Positions 8,034 to 17,335 of a DNA stretch of 64,000 nt are shown here, piece by piece; positions within the stretch are counted from its first letter, which is position 1, and each line of letters starts with the position of its first letter. Made by a program: the position numbers and the translations under genes. Source of the DNA: CAYMJM01 sp964391325 (GTDB taxonomy: Bacteria > Patescibacteriota > Dojkabacteria > B142 > JAFGMG01); the NCBI GenBank assembly GCA_964391325.1, contig CAYMJM010000003.1:11542-75541 (forward strand), in the 5' to 3' direction. The notes beneath the pieces were generated by a model, which had not been told where the DNA came from, searched no databases, and worked only from the letters and a program-made list of their open reading frames with translations.

Positions 8034-9323
8034 ATGGAATTGATAGTAGATTTACACATACACTCACACTTCTCTCGGGCAACCAGTAAAGAGATGAACA
8101 TAGCATCTCTTTATAGGTGGGGTAAGATAAAGGGAATTAACGTCATTGGTACCGGAGATTTTACACATCCACTTTGGTATAAAGAGCTTATGGATAAGCT
8201 GGAGCCTGCCGAGCCAGGATTATTTAGACTTAAAGAGGAGTATGCCAAAGAGCAGGATGACCAACTTCCTGAGATTTTAAAAGGGAAGTTAATCAGGTTT
8301 ATCCTCACAGTTGAAATTAGTAATATTTACTCGAAAAACAATCAAGTACGTAAACTCCATAATGTACTTATAGCTCCAAGTTTCCAAGCTGTTGCAGAAA
8401 TAAATGATAGGCTTTCCAAAATCGGAAACTTGAAAGCGGATGGGAGACCAATTCTAGGGCTCGATAGTAAAGAACTGCTTCGGATTTCTATGGAAACCAA
8501 TCCTGATAACTTTTTTATTCCAGCTCACATATGGACACCCTGGTTTTCTATGTTTGGCTCAAAATCAGGCTTCAATGCTATCGAAGAAGCCTTCGAAGAA
8601 TTATCTCCAGCAATAAAAGCAGTTGAAACTGGTTTATCTTCTGATCCATACATGAACTGGAGAATCAATGAGTTGCAAAACGTGACTTTGGTTTCTAATT
8701 CAGATGCTCACTCTCCTTGGAAGCTGGGAAGGGAGGCTAATACACTAGATTGTAAGTTGTCTTATTATGAAATTATTAATGCAATCAAAAAAGGAGATGA
8801 ACGCTTTATAGGAACAATTGAGTTTTACCCTGAGGAAGGAAAATACCATTATGATGGACATAGAGTCTGTAAATTTCGCTGTAACCCAGAGAAAACAAAA
8901 GATTTAAAAGGAATATGTCCCAAATGCGGGAAGCCTTTGGTCGTTGGTGTGCAGAGTAGGGTATCTGAATTATCGGACAATCCGTTTGATTACAGACCTA
9001 AAACATATAAAAAGGTTGAGTATATCATTCCACTTCCAGAGATTCTTTCCGAATTACGAGGAGTCAAGAATCCACAATCCAAAACAATTAATAGTATGTA
9101 TGAAGAAATGTATTCGAAATTAGGAGACGAGTTTAGTATACTCCGTATAGTTCCAATAGAAGAAATTCGTACTGCTGGATTCAGTGCTATCGCAGAAGGG
9201 ATAAGCAGGATGCGACAAGGTAAAGTAACAGTTGAACCGGGCTATGATGGTATTTATGGAGTTATCAGAGTTTTTGAAGAAGGAGGAACAGAAAGAATAA
9301 CAGGACAGCAAAAATTACTTTAA
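8034..9323 (+). CDS. Endonuclease Q (EndoQ) family DNA repair nuclease
   Basis: 429 residues, the size of archaeal EndoQ. The N-terminal PHP domain shows DLHIHSHFSRATS (residues 6-18), GTGDFTHP, AHIWTPWFS and SNSDAHSPWKLG metal-ligand segments. A zinc-finger-like Cys cluster (CKFRC then CPKC) follows near residues 280-305, and a helical C-terminal region completes the family architecture. EndoQ cuts 5' of deaminated bases (hypoxanthine, uracil, xanthine) and abasic sites. The family is known from Thermococcales, some methanogens and scattered bacteria. It leads a run with a pyrophosphatase and a UvrD-like helicase. Confidence 0.85.
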   Translation: MELIVDLHIHSHFSRATSKEMNIASLYRWGKIKGINVIGTGDFTHPLWYKELMDKLEPAEPGLFRLKEEYAKEQDDQLPEILKGKLIRFILTVEISNIYSKNNQVRKLHNVLIAPSFQAVAEINDRLSKIGNLKADGRPILGLDSKELLRISMETNPDNFFIPAHIWTPWFSMFGSKSGFNAIEEAFEELSPAIKAVETGLSSDPYMNWRINELQNVTLVSNSDAHSPWKLGREANTLDCKLSYYEIINAIKKGDERFIGTIEFYPEEGKYHYDGHRVCKFRCNPEKTKDLKGICPKCGKPLVVGVQSRVSELSDNPFDYRPKTYKKVEYIIPLPEILSELRGVKNPQSKTINSMYEEMYSKLGDEFSILRIVPIEEIRTAGFSAIAEGISRMRQGKVTVEPGYDGIYGVIRVFEEGGTERITGQQKLL

Positions 9324-9369
9324 ATATAACCATCCTATTGAAAAATAAAATATTTTTTATGATAAATAT

Positions 9370-10296
9370 ATGTATAAAATAATTGGACATTTATCCCCAG
9401 ATACTGATTCTACTTGTGCTCCTATTGTTTATGCTTGGTATCTAAGGCACAAAGATATGGACGTAAAGCCTTTTATTACGGGAGATCTCAACCGTGAAGC
9501 AGCTTATGTGCTAGAACATTTTGGTGTAGCCAAACCGGAATTACTAGAATCGCTCAGTAAAGAGGATAAATATTTTCTAGTCGACACAAATAACCCTGAA
9601 GAACTTGTAAGCGGATATGATAAAGCTGAGTTAATGGGAATAGTGGATCACCATAAATTAGTTGGTGGATTAAACACTGAATCTCCAATTCATATTACTA
9701 TCCGTCCAGTTGCATGTACGATGACAGTTATCTGGGAGTTGATGGAGAGAGATGGTATTACAGATATTCCGCAGGATGTGGCTGGGCTTATGCTGGCTGC
9801 TATTCTTTCAGATACGTTAAAATTTACCAGCCCAACCACTACAAATATTGATAAAGAGATCGCAGAGAAGCTGGCAGATATAGCAAGGGAAGATATGGAT
9901 AAGTTAGCGGAGGAGATGTTTGCTGCAAAATCTAACTTAGAAGGAATGTCAGCTAAAGACATACTATTATCCGACAGCAAGAAATTTGACTTAAATGATA
10001 AAAAGCTGAGGGTATCAGTGCTGGAAACTACGAAGCCAGAAAATTCACTAAGCCTGAAAGAGGGTCTGCTTGATGCCATGCAAGAGATAAAAGAAGAGGA
10101 GAAGTTGGACGGATTTTTCTTCTTTATCGTGGATATTTTGAATACAGAATCTCATTTAATAGTACCAGGAGAATTTGAGGTAGAGCTAGCACAAAAAGCT
10201 TTTGAAGGCAGGTTTGCGGATAAGGCGATGCGACTGCCAGGAGTTGTTTCGAGAAAGAAGCAAATGATACCGAATATTCAAAAAACACTGTCTTAA
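9370..10296 (+). CDS. ppaC: Manganese-dependent inorganic pyrophosphatase (family II)
   Basis: 308 residues, typical family II length. The DHH domain carries GHLSPDTDS near residue 7, VDTNN and the signature VDHH near residue 98; the C-terminal DHHA2 domain ends with SRKKQ, which binds the phosphate. It hydrolyses pyrophosphate in the cytosol and pulls biosynthetic and polymerisation reactions forward. It lies 46 bp after EndoQ and 18 bp before the helicase gene, so probably in one transcript. Confidence 0.92.
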   Translation: MYKIIGHLSPDTDSTCAPIVYAWYLRHKDMDVKPFITGDLNREAAYVLEHFGVAKPELLESLSKEDKYFLVDTNNPEELVSGYDKAELMGIVDHHKLVGGLNTESPIHITIRPVACTMTVIWELMERDGITDIPQDVAGLMLAAILSDTLKFTSPTTTNIDKEIAEKLADIAREDMDKLAEEMFAAKSNLEGMSAKDILLSDSKKFDLNDKKLRVSVLETTKPENSLSLKEGLLDAMQEIKEEEKLDGFFFFIVDILNTESHLIVPGEFEVELAQKAFEGRFADKAMRLPGVVSRKKQMIPNIQKTLS

Positions 10297-10314
10297 AACT
10301 GCAGAAAGACTAAA

Positions 10315-12231
10315 ATGGATGATCTAAACCTAGAGCAAAGAAGGGCTGTTGAATTAATTAATGGCCCTGTTGTAATCAAGGCCGGTCCTGGTACGGGGAA
10401 AACAAAGACGCTGGTTGCTAAAATAAGTTATTTGCTTCATTCTGGAGTACATCCTGAGGCGATACTAGCACTTACTTTCACTAAAAAAGCAGCAAAAGAA
10501 ATTGCAAGCCGTATTAAAATTAGCGAATCAAGTAGCAAAAAACATCTTAATGTTTATACATTTCACAGCTTTGCTTACGAACTTCTGAGACAAGAGAATG
10601 ATAATGTAAATATCATAAATAACGACCAGAAAAGAAAAATCCTTTTAGGTTTGCAAGAAAGTGCCCCTGATATTAAGAATATTAGTTTGAGAGAGCTAGA
10701 GTTAATTATAAGCAGGGCTAAAAATATAGAAACCCGAAATGAGAAAATTCAACAATTAGTTGACACATATCAAAGATTGATAGAGGCGGAGGGATTTATA
10801 GATTTTGATGATCTCTTGCTAAAGCTTATTAATTCTCTCTCAGACAACGCTACCAAATTACAGCAAATCCAAGACAAGTACCGCTATGTTCTAGTGGATG
10901 AGTTTCAGGATACTAATTTTATTCAGTATAAACTGATCCGGATGCTCACTGGAAAGTATAGGAATATAACTGTAATTGGAGATCCTTTACAGTCAATTTA
11001 TACTTTTAGAGGCGCTGATAGCACTATATTTGACCAGTTTTTCAATGACTATCAAGAAGTGGAAGTTGTTGAATTTACGGTCAATTATCGTTCGCGTAAA
11101 AGTATTTTGAAAACAAGTACGAGGCTGTTTCCAGATAGCAGAGAACTGCACTCTTTCAAAGAAGGGCATCCGGGGGTGGTAGCTTTGATTGAGACATTAG
11201 ATTCTTATACAGAAGCTGCATGGATTATTAATAAAGTAGAGGAAAAAGTAGGAGGCAGTGATTTAAACAAAGCATCTGATATGGCTGGCAATCAAGATGA
11301 GTCAGCTCGTTTTAAAGATTTCGCTATATTATACAGAGTGCATGGCATTAACCATGTCATTGAACAGAAGCTAAGAGAGTCAGGGATTCCATATCAAAAA
11401 GTGGGGGCAGAAAGTATGTATGATAAAAAAGAGATCAATTTTATTATCACACTTCTTAAATACTATCATTCAAGAGAAGATAAAGACCTACTTCTTGTGC
11501 TGAGTCATCCTTATTTAAAATTATCACGAGCAGTTTTAGGTAAAATACAACGTTTCTATAAGAATGAAGGCAATTTACGGGAAATGCTTCTAACAATTAT
11601 CTCTCAGAAAAATTTGACAAAGTCACAGATTGGAAAATTAAGGACAATAATAAATAATATTGAACAAATTGATTCTGTTATCAAAGAATCAAATGTATCC
11701 GCTGTTGTGAGCTTCATTGTAGAAAAGTTTAATATACTTGAGTCTGGAAATGAACAAACTGAGTTGGAGATTAGGGAGTTTATTAATAATTTAGGTAGAT
11801 TTGAAGATGATCCAGCCAGTCTGGGCACATTTCTCGATTATCTTACCGAAATAGAAGCTCAAGATTATTATGATGATAAGGTTGATAAGATCTCTTTAAT
11901 GTCGATTCATGCAGCAAAAGGCTTGGAGTTTAAATATGTTTTCATTATAGGTTTAGAGGAGGGGATAATTCCTTACCAAAAGAGCATTGAGGAAAACAAT
12001 ATCGAAGAGGAGAAACGGCTTTTGTATGTTGGAATGACAAGAGCAGAAGACGGTCTTTATCTTCTATATACACAAGAGCGTTGGAAAGAAGGCTACATAA
12101 AGGCTTCTTCCTTTAAGAAGTTCATTGAGGGCAAGCCTTTGCTGGAGATCCAAGATGAGGCAATAGCAAAGGTAAAAAAGGCAAGGGAAAGGTACAAAGC
12201 TAAAAAAAGTCAAATTAGGTTTGGAATTTAA
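10315..12231 (+). CDS. UvrD/PcrA/Rep-type superfamily 1A DNA helicase
   Basis: 638 residues. The motifs appear in order: Q-motif region NLEQRRAV, Walker A AGPGTGKTKT (~24-33), FTKKAAKE, VDEFQDTN (Walker B), QSIYTFRGA, NYRS, the long IHAAKGLEFKYVF motif V and LLYVGMTRAE motif VI. It is a 3'-5' DNA translocase for nucleotide-excision or mismatch repair or fork clearance. It is slightly shorter than PcrA and has a reduced 2B domain. Its position after EndoQ suggests it unwinds DNA from an EndoQ nick, which is inference from neighbourhood only. Confidence 0.9.
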   Translation: MDDLNLEQRRAVELINGPVVIKAGPGTGKTKTLVAKISYLLHSGVHPEAILALTFTKKAAKEIASRIKISESSSKKHLNVYTFHSFAYELLRQENDNVNIINNDQKRKILLGLQESAPDIKNISLRELELIISRAKNIETRNEKIQQLVDTYQRLIEAEGFIDFDDLLLKLINSLSDNATKLQQIQDKYRYVLVDEFQDTNFIQYKLIRMLTGKYRNITVIGDPLQSIYTFRGADSTIFDQFFNDYQEVEVVEFTVNYRSRKSILKTSTRLFPDSRELHSFKEGHPGVVALIETLDSYTEAAWIINKVEEKVGGSDLNKASDMAGNQDESARFKDFAILYRVHGINHVIEQKLRESGIPYQKVGAESMYDKKEINFIITLLKYYHSREDKDLLLVLSHPYLKLSRAVLGKIQRFYKNEGNLREMLLTIISQKNLTKSQIGKLRTIINNIEQIDSVIKESNVSAVVSFIVEKFNILESGNEQTELEIREFINNLGRFEDDPASLGTFLDYLTEIEAQDYYDDKVDKISLMSIHAAKGLEFKYVFIIGLEEGIIPYQKSIEENNIEEEKRLLYVGMTRAEDGLYLLYTQERWKEGYIKASSFKKFIEGKPLLEIQDEAIAKVKKARERYKAKKSQIRFGI

Positions 12232-12253
12232 GGATTGGTAAATACTTTTTAAA

Positions 12254-12697
12254 CTAGCGTTTAGATACTGGGTTAGCACAATTCTTGCAGTAACCAAAAA
12301 ATTCTATAGAGTGGTCAATTTTCTTAAATCTCAACTTTCTTTGTATTTTTATTTCAGTTTTTAGTATCAATTCTTCCACTCCTCTTAGTTCTACAGCAAT
12401 AATTTTACTACAGCCCTTACACACAATATGATGGTGGTGCTTCTTTTGTGCCAATTCGTAGCGGATATAGTTATCGTTAAAGTATACTTCTTTGATTATC
12501 CTATTCTGTAGTAAAAATTCAAGATTTCTGTATATAGTAGCTTTGTCTGCAGAGGTAACTTTACGTACCTTGAAAATAATTTCTTTTGGGGTTAGCGGCT
12601 TATTAGCTTCCATCAAAGCTTCAAGGATTGATAGTCGCTGCTTGGTTATACGAAAACCTCGATTTTTTAATCTGTCTGTTAGCTCTAAAGTTTTCAT
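12254..12697 (-). CDS. Fur-family metal-responsive repressor, probably Zur-like
   Basis: 147 residues from the ATG at 12697; a TTG three codons earlier is possible but less likely. The winged helix (TKQRLSILEAL through DKATIYRNL) is followed by the His-rich HHHH and two CxxC pairs (CKGC, CKNC) that build the structural zinc site. The gene is divergent from a zinc/manganese-type ABC importer, so it is most likely Zur (or Mur). A palindrome in front of the importer is the expected operator. It is convergent with the helicase gene. Confidence 0.85.
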   Translation of the reverse strand: MKTLELTDRLKNRGFRITKQRLSILEALMEANKPLTPKEIIFKVRKVTSADKATIYRNLEFLLQNRIIKEVYFNDNYIRYELAQKKHHHHIVCKGCSKIIAVELRGVEELILKTEIKIQRKLRFKKIDHSIEFFGYCKNCANPVSKR

Positions 12698-12699
12698 AC

Positions 12700-12726
12700 T
12701 TGACAATTAAAACACTTAATTATAAT
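12700..12726 (+). promoter_or_regulatory. Promoter of the metal ABC transporter operon
   Basis: Consensus TTGACA (12700-12705) and TATAAT (12721-12726) with a 15-bp spacer, slightly short. It overlaps the start of the divergent fur-like gene. Transcription would start about 12733, just before the palindromic operator. Confidence 0.55.
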
Positions 12727-12738
12727 ATATGTTATTAG

Positions 12739-12761
12739 TTATTACAACTGAGTTGCAATAA
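12739..12761. promoter_or_regulatory. Palindromic operator, candidate Zur/Fur box
   Basis: Inverted repeat with arms TATTACAACT and AGTTGCAATA around a central G. Ten of eleven arm positions pair, the exception being an A opposite a C. It sits between the -10 box and the ATG at 12761, where a bound repressor would block transcription. The neighbouring Fur-family gene makes Zur-type control the natural reading. Confidence 0.6.
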
Positions 12762-13699
12762 TGGACAAGAAAAAAATAATCCTTTTTGTAAGTGCAGCTA
12801 TTCCGATCCTTTTAGTACTGTTTTTCCTTTCTTTTCCTGAGAGGCAGGAAAAGAAAGACGACAAGCTAAAAGTAGCGGCGAGTATTTTTCCAATATACGA
12901 TATAACAAGGCAAATAGCAGGAGACAAAGTCGAAGTAGTGCAAATACTTCCTAATAACCAGAGTGAGCATACATACAGCCCAACAATTAGAGACAAGGAA
13001 AGGGTAATGGGTTCAGACGTTGCATTGTTAATAGGGTTAGGGATAGATGACTGGTGTATAGACCTCTTAGACGACGATACTCTGACTTATACTCTTTATA
13101 AAGATATCAATCTGATTGCAGCAGAGGAGCTGGCAATCGAGGAAGAAGGTGTTATTGAAGATGATCATGAAGAGTATGAAATTGCGGACCCACATTACTG
13201 GATGTCGATTCAAAACGGCATAATTATTACTGATAATATTAAGAATATTTTATCAGAGATGGATCCAGATAATTCTGACTATTATGAAACACAAGCTAAT
13301 CAATATAAAGCCCAACTTGCTGTAGTATATGATAAGTATCAGCAAAGTTTACATGAATTAGAAAAGAGAGAATTAGTTACCTTTCATGAAGCTTTTAACT
13401 ATCTGGCAAGGGAATTGGGATTAAATGTTGTCGCGACAATAGAACCATTTGCTGGCAAGGAACCCAGTCTTGCTTATATACAAAAGGTTGGGAAGATAAT
13501 AGAAGAGTATGATATTAGAGTTTTATACAAAGAACCTCAGTTATCAGATGTTTCCTTAGAGCCTTTAAAAAACGCTTATGACGTTGAAATAAGAACCTTA
13601 GACCCATTAGGAGGTGTGGAAGACCGAGATTCCTTTATAAAATTGTTAGAGTATAATATAAATATAATTTTTGAAGACCTTAATGAAAACAGTAATTGA
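12761..13699 (+). CDS. znuA: Metal ABC transporter substrate-binding protein (ZnuA-like)
   Basis: 312 residues. The N-terminal hydrophobic helix (about 6-25) has no lipobox Cys, so the protein is probably membrane-anchored by it. The mature part is a cluster A-I (TroA/ZnuA) solute-binding protein with metal-ligand candidates in EHTYSP (~70), DPHYW (~145) and TFHEAF (~209), and an acidic loop (EEEGVIEDDHEE) where ZnuA proteins carry a His/acidic loop. It delivers Zn or Mn to the importer. Its 3' end overlaps the ATPase gene. Confidence 0.88.
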   Translation: MDKKKIILFVSAAIPILLVLFFLSFPERQEKKDDKLKVAASIFPIYDITRQIAGDKVEVVQILPNNQSEHTYSPTIRDKERVMGSDVALLIGLGIDDWCIDLLDDDTLTYTLYKDINLIAAEELAIEEEGVIEDDHEEYEIADPHYWMSIQNGIIITDNIKNILSEMDPDNSDYYETQANQYKAQLAVVYDKYQQSLHELEKRELVTFHEAFNYLARELGLNVVATIEPFAGKEPSLAYIQKVGKIIEEYDIRVLYKEPQLSDVSLEPLKNAYDVEIRTLDPLGGVEDRDSFIKLLEYNINIIFEDLNENSN

Positions 13700-14336
13700 G
13701 CTGAAGGATATCAGTGCTGGTTATAATAACGCTTTAGTATTAAAGGATATAAACCTTGCCATAAAAGAAGGAGAACAGCTGTTTGTTTTGGGAGGCAATG
13801 GTTCTGGAAAAACTACTTTAGTTAAAACAATTTTAGGCTTGGTCAAGCAAGATAAGGGGGAAGTTTTGATATATGGCGAAAGACGTACACAAGAAGCAGT
13901 CGCAAGTAACTTCGGCTATGTCCCACAATCAACCTCTGGTATTAGGACTTTTCCAATATCAGTAAGTGAAGTTATTAAAATTGAATGTAGTATGGCTGAT
14001 AATTGTCCAGTAGGAGTGATTGAGCATTTAGAAAAGTTTAATGCTGAACATCTTATGGATAGAAAGTTGAGCGATTTGTCTGGAGGTGAGTTTCAGAGAG
14101 TTCTGCTGGCTCGAGCATTTGTTACACAGCCGCAAGTGCTTGTCTTGGATGAGCCAACCAATAATCTTGATGTAGAGTCTATTCATAGATTGCATGAAAT
14201 AATTGTTGACTATAAAAATAGTGGACATACTATTATTACTATATCTCATGACGATGATGTCGTAGAAGAAACTCGAGTAGATAGTAAATCCAGAGTGGTT
14301 AAACTAGAGGAGGGTACATTAGTTAATCTAGATTAA
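13683..14336 (+). CDS. znuC: Metal ABC transporter ATPase (ZnuC-like)
   Basis: 217 residues from the ATG at 13683, inside the znuA 3' end; a TTG 12 bases earlier is the alternative. Walker A GGNGSGKTTL, ABC signature LSGGEFQRVLLAR, Walker B VLVLDEPTNNLD and the H-loop SHD are complete. It is cytoplasmic and powers uptake. It overlaps znuA by 17 bp and lies 1 bp before the permease, so the three subunits form one operon. Confidence 0.92.
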   Translation: MKTVIELKDISAGYNNALVLKDINLAIKEGEQLFVLGGNGSGKTTLVKTILGLVKQDKGEVLIYGERRTQEAVASNFGYVPQSTSGIRTFPISVSEVIKIECSMADNCPVGVIEHLEKFNAEHLMDRKLSDLSGGEFQRVLLARAFVTQPQVLVLDEPTNNLDVESIHRLHEIIVDYKNSGHTIITISHDDDVVEETRVDSKSRVVKLEEGTLVNLD

Positions 14337-14337
14337 T

Positions 14338-15150
14338 ATGAATATTATCGATACGTTTACACAACCATTTATGCTACAGGCCTTATTTGTTGGTATCTTG
14401 GTAGGAATTTTACTGGCAGTATTAGGTGTCTTCATAACCTTAAGAAATAAGGCGTTTTTGGTAGATGGGATTTCGCACGGATCTCTGGCAGGCATTGCTA
14501 TCGGTTTAGTACTCTTCGGCCAGCCATTGATGCTTGCACTTATGGTCGCAGTTTTAATTGCAGTAGGCATCACGTATTTTCAGAAAAATTCAAACGTGCA
14601 GGTAGATTCTTTAATAGGAATTTTTTATACAGTTTTCTTTGCACTTGGAGTCCTTATAATCAATCTTTCTAGTAGTTACCAGCCTGATATCACCAGGTAC
14701 TTATTTGGGTCTTTATTATTTTTAGATGAGGGATCTATGTACCTGTCAGCAGGAACCTTTTTTATAGTGTTTATTTTAATATTATTTAACTATTCCAAAT
14801 TGCTATATGTTACCTTTGACCCTGAGGCTGCTTATATCAGAGGAATAAAAGTGGATCGATGGGAACTCTTACTAAATATTATGACAAGTATGGCAATTGT
14901 TATTGCCTTAAAACTTATTGGGGTCGTAATGGTTTCAGGGCTCGTCATTATTCCAGCTAGTATTGCCAGGTTGCTAGCTAGAGATTTTAAGTCCATGATT
15001 CCCGTCTCTATTTTGGCAAGTATTACCTCTACTATATTAGGGATAGTACTTTCGTATTATCTTGATGTTCCCTCCGGGGCCTCTATTGTGATGATCGCCG
15101 GGATCATCTTCCTTCTGTCGTTCCTTCTTCATAAGATCAGACTGTTTTAA
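14338..15150 (+). CDS. znuB: Metal ABC transporter permease (ZnuB-like)
   Basis: 270 residues with about eight membrane helices of the ABC-3 family. The HGSLAGIAIG segment (~47) and the GLVIIPASIARLLARD segment near residue 205 match ZnuB/MntB permeases; the latter contacts the ATPase. It is the last gene of the operon. Confidence 0.9.
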   Translation: MNIIDTFTQPFMLQALFVGILVGILLAVLGVFITLRNKAFLVDGISHGSLAGIAIGLVLFGQPLMLALMVAVLIAVGITYFQKNSNVQVDSLIGIFYTVFFALGVLIINLSSSYQPDITRYLFGSLLFLDEGSMYLSAGTFFIVFILILFNYSKLLYVTFDPEAAYIRGIKVDRWELLLNIMTSMAIVIALKLIGVVMVSGLVIIPASIARLLARDFKSMIPVSILASITSTILGIVLSYYLDVPSGASIVMIAGIIFLLSFLLHKIRLF

Positions 15151-15265
15151 TATACTTCTATCTTAATTTTGCCTTTTGCAAGGTAAAAGGGCATAATTAT
15201 GTAAAGCTCTTTTAAATCTGCGTTTTAATTTAGAGAGCAGGTATTTTATTTTTTATATACTTTTT

Positions 15266-15523
15266 ATGAATATATTGGTATGGATCCTGGTGGGTTTGAT
15301 TGCAGGTGGATTAGCCGGATGGTTTGTGAAGGGAAGAGGATTTGGGTTGGTAGGCGATACGATAGTAGGTCTTTTGGGCGCGTTAATTGGTGGCTTCCTA
15401 TTTAGCTTATTTGGGCTGGAAGCTGATAACATTTTAGGTTCTATAGTTGTATCGTTTGTCGGGGCTGTTGCTCTATTAATGCTTGTCAAAGCGGTTAAAC
15501 CAAGTACCTCGCCAGCCGCTTAG
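15266..15523 (+). CDS. GlsB/YeaQ/YmgE family membrane protein
   Basis: 85 residues with three glycine-rich hydrophobic helices of the Transgly_assoc family (stress-response membrane proteins). The N-terminal LVGLIAGGLAGWFVKGRGFG and the second-helix GLLGALIGGF match the family well. The molecular function is unknown. It stands alone, 115 bp after the importer operon. Confidence 0.85.
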   Translation: MNILVWILVGLIAGGLAGWFVKGRGFGLVGDTIVGLLGALIGGFLFSLFGLEADNILGSIVVSFVGAVALLMLVKAVKPSTSPAA

Positions 15524-15556
15524 AAACTTGAAATTTGATATTGGGTAAAAAGTTAG

Positions 15557-16816
15557 TTAGTAGTCGCCATGTGTGGGTCTATGACGTAATACGTATAAAA
15601 GGTCATTTTTCCTTACCTTCTTGCTAATTTTGAAAGTGATTACCTCTCCCTGTGTAGCCATCTGAATTGCTTTTTCGTCTTTTAGCATTGATTCAATCTT
15701 TCCTCTTGCCAGGCCTGTTGTCGGTCCAGTAATTATGTACTTATCTCCAATCTGAAATTGATCTTTGGCCTGTATTCGTGCTTGTGCAACGCCTATTTTA
15801 GGATAGTAGCGTTCTATTATTCCGATATGTGTTCGTTCCTGCGTAGCCTTACTACCATATACGCCTGCCCATTCGTTTATCTTGCGACCCATGTAGAAAT
15901 TCTGGGTAAAGCCTCTGTTGAATACTGTTTTGAGTTCTTGATTCCATTTCTTTACAAGTTCTTGTGAGTAAGTTCTATCTTCAATAGCTTGTAGTGCCTC
16001 TTTATACGTCCGTATTACAGTATCTACGTACTCCGGTGATCTGCCGCGACCTTCAAACTTTAATACCTTAATGCCGGTTTTAACTAGCCCAGGAAGCATA
16101 CCAATAGTGCAAAGATCTGCAGAACTCATGATGTAGTTGTTATCAACCACGAGTTCTTTTCCGCTACTTAAATCTGTAACTTTATACTCCCTTCTGCACA
16201 TTTGGCTACACTTTCCACGATTTGCGGAAGTATTGTAACAATACATACTCATTCCGCATCTCCCGCTGACAGCTACACATAGTGCTCCGTGTGCAAAAAC
16301 TTCAACCTCAATCAGTTTTCCCTTTGGTCCTTTGATATTTTGAGCTTCTATTTGTTTGACTATACCTTCTACTTGTTTTAGGGATAGTTCGCGCGCTAAT
16401 ACAACTCTGTCTGAAAATTGTGAATAAAACTTTAAGCTTTCTGAATTTGAAATAGACATTTGAGTTGATATATGTACTTCAATGTTCTGAGATCTTGCAT
16501 ATTGGATGGTAGCCATGTCTGATGCGATTATCGCATCAATTTTATACCTCTCTGCTCCCTCTACTATTTTTCGCATTCGGTCAAGTTCTTCATCGTAAAG
16601 CAAAGTGTTTAAGGTAATGTAGGTTTTTACACCTTTTCGTTTACACCTGCGGGTAACTTCCTGAAGATCTTCAAGCTTGAAGTTGGCCGCTGCAGTTGCA
16701 CGCATATTAAAATCGTCAATACCAAAATAGATGGCATCTGCGCCAGCATCTATAGCTGTTTGTAATGTTTCAAAAGAACCTGCGGGAGCAAGTAACTCGA
16801 TGTGTTCTGTCTTCAT
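15557..16816 (-). CDS. U32-family peptidase / tRNA-hydroxylation-type protein
   Basis: 419 residues. The N-terminal TIM-barrel half starts with LLAPAGSFETLQTAIDAGADAIYFG, the family hallmark. The four-Cys Fe-S cluster residues lie in SGRCGMSMYCYN and KCSQMCRRE (~residues 182-208), and a small C-terminal beta domain follows. Related U32 proteins act in tRNA uridine hydroxylation (TrhP/YrrO) and 23S rRNA C2501 hydroxylation (RlhA) rather than as true proteases. The length and C-terminal domain resemble the YrrO/TrhP group more. Confidence 0.85.
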   Translation of the reverse strand: MKTEHIELLAPAGSFETLQTAIDAGADAIYFGIDDFNMRATAAANFKLEDLQEVTRRCKRKGVKTYITLNTLLYDEELDRMRKIVEGAERYKIDAIIASDMATIQYARSQNIEVHISTQMSISNSESLKFYSQFSDRVVLARELSLKQVEGIVKQIEAQNIKGPKGKLIEVEVFAHGALCVAVSGRCGMSMYCYNTSANRGKCSQMCRREYKVTDLSSGKELVVDNNYIMSSADLCTIGMLPGLVKTGIKVLKFEGRGRSPEYVDTVIRTYKEALQAIEDRTYSQELVKKWNQELKTVFNRGFTQNFYMGRKINEWAGVYGSKATQERTHIGIIERYYPKIGVAQARIQAKDQFQIGDKYIITGPTTGLARGKIESMLKDEKAIQMATQGEVITFKISKKVRKNDLLYVLRHRPTHGDY

Positions 16817-16872
16817 GGTTTTCAGAAATCCTCTTAAACTCCGATTTTATCATTTATAGTGAAACTTGGGAG

Positions 16873-17274
16873 TTATTTTTTTGATTCCAGACTTTCTAAT
16901 GCTGCTTTGAACATACGTTCATGGTCATCCTCTCTATCTATTGCAACTTGAAAGGCTTTAATAGCCTCTTCCTTATTGACAGCTTCTTCTTCTTTGGCTT
17001 CCTCAATCATTTTTGGGTACATGGTATCAACTTCGTCTGCTTCTCCTTCTACCGCGTCACGGAGGTTCTCTAAAGTTGATTTTACTAGGCCTGCAGCTCT
17101 AAGGTGTGTTATGCCATGAATTGTCTCCGCCCCAGCTGCTTCCATAAAGAGTTGAGCTATCTCAGGCATTCTTTCTTCCATTGCCTGTTGTGCAAAAGCA
17201 GTATATTTTAATCTTGCCATCGCTTCTCCCTGTGCAGCCTTCAGGAGATTTTCATTGGTTTTCGTTGCTTGCAT
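16873..17274 (-). CDS. Rubrerythrin-like diiron protein
   Basis: 133 residues, only the four-helix ferritin-like domain; the C-terminal rubredoxin domain of full rubrerythrin is absent. Diiron ligands are seen in GEAMARLKY, AETIHG, EGEADEVDTMYP and the final EDDHERMF. It probably reduces peroxide or scavenges iron in an anaerobe or microaerophile. It needs an external electron donor, which is not visible nearby. Confidence 0.85.
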   Translation of the reverse strand: MQATKTNENLLKAAQGEAMARLKYTAFAQQAMEERMPEIAQLFMEAAGAETIHGITHLRAAGLVKSTLENLRDAVEGEADEVDTMYPKMIEEAKEEEAVNKEEAIKAFQVAIDREDDHERMFKAALESLESKK

Positions 17275-17335
17275 TAGTACACTATTAATAAATAAAATAT
17301 TTTAATTATAGTAATTAGTGTTTAATTCGGTCGTA

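Noticed and set aside
9690..10079. 129-codon minus-strand frame inside ppaC
   Set aside because: Shadow of the pyrophosphatase, with Ser-rich composition typical of antisense frames.
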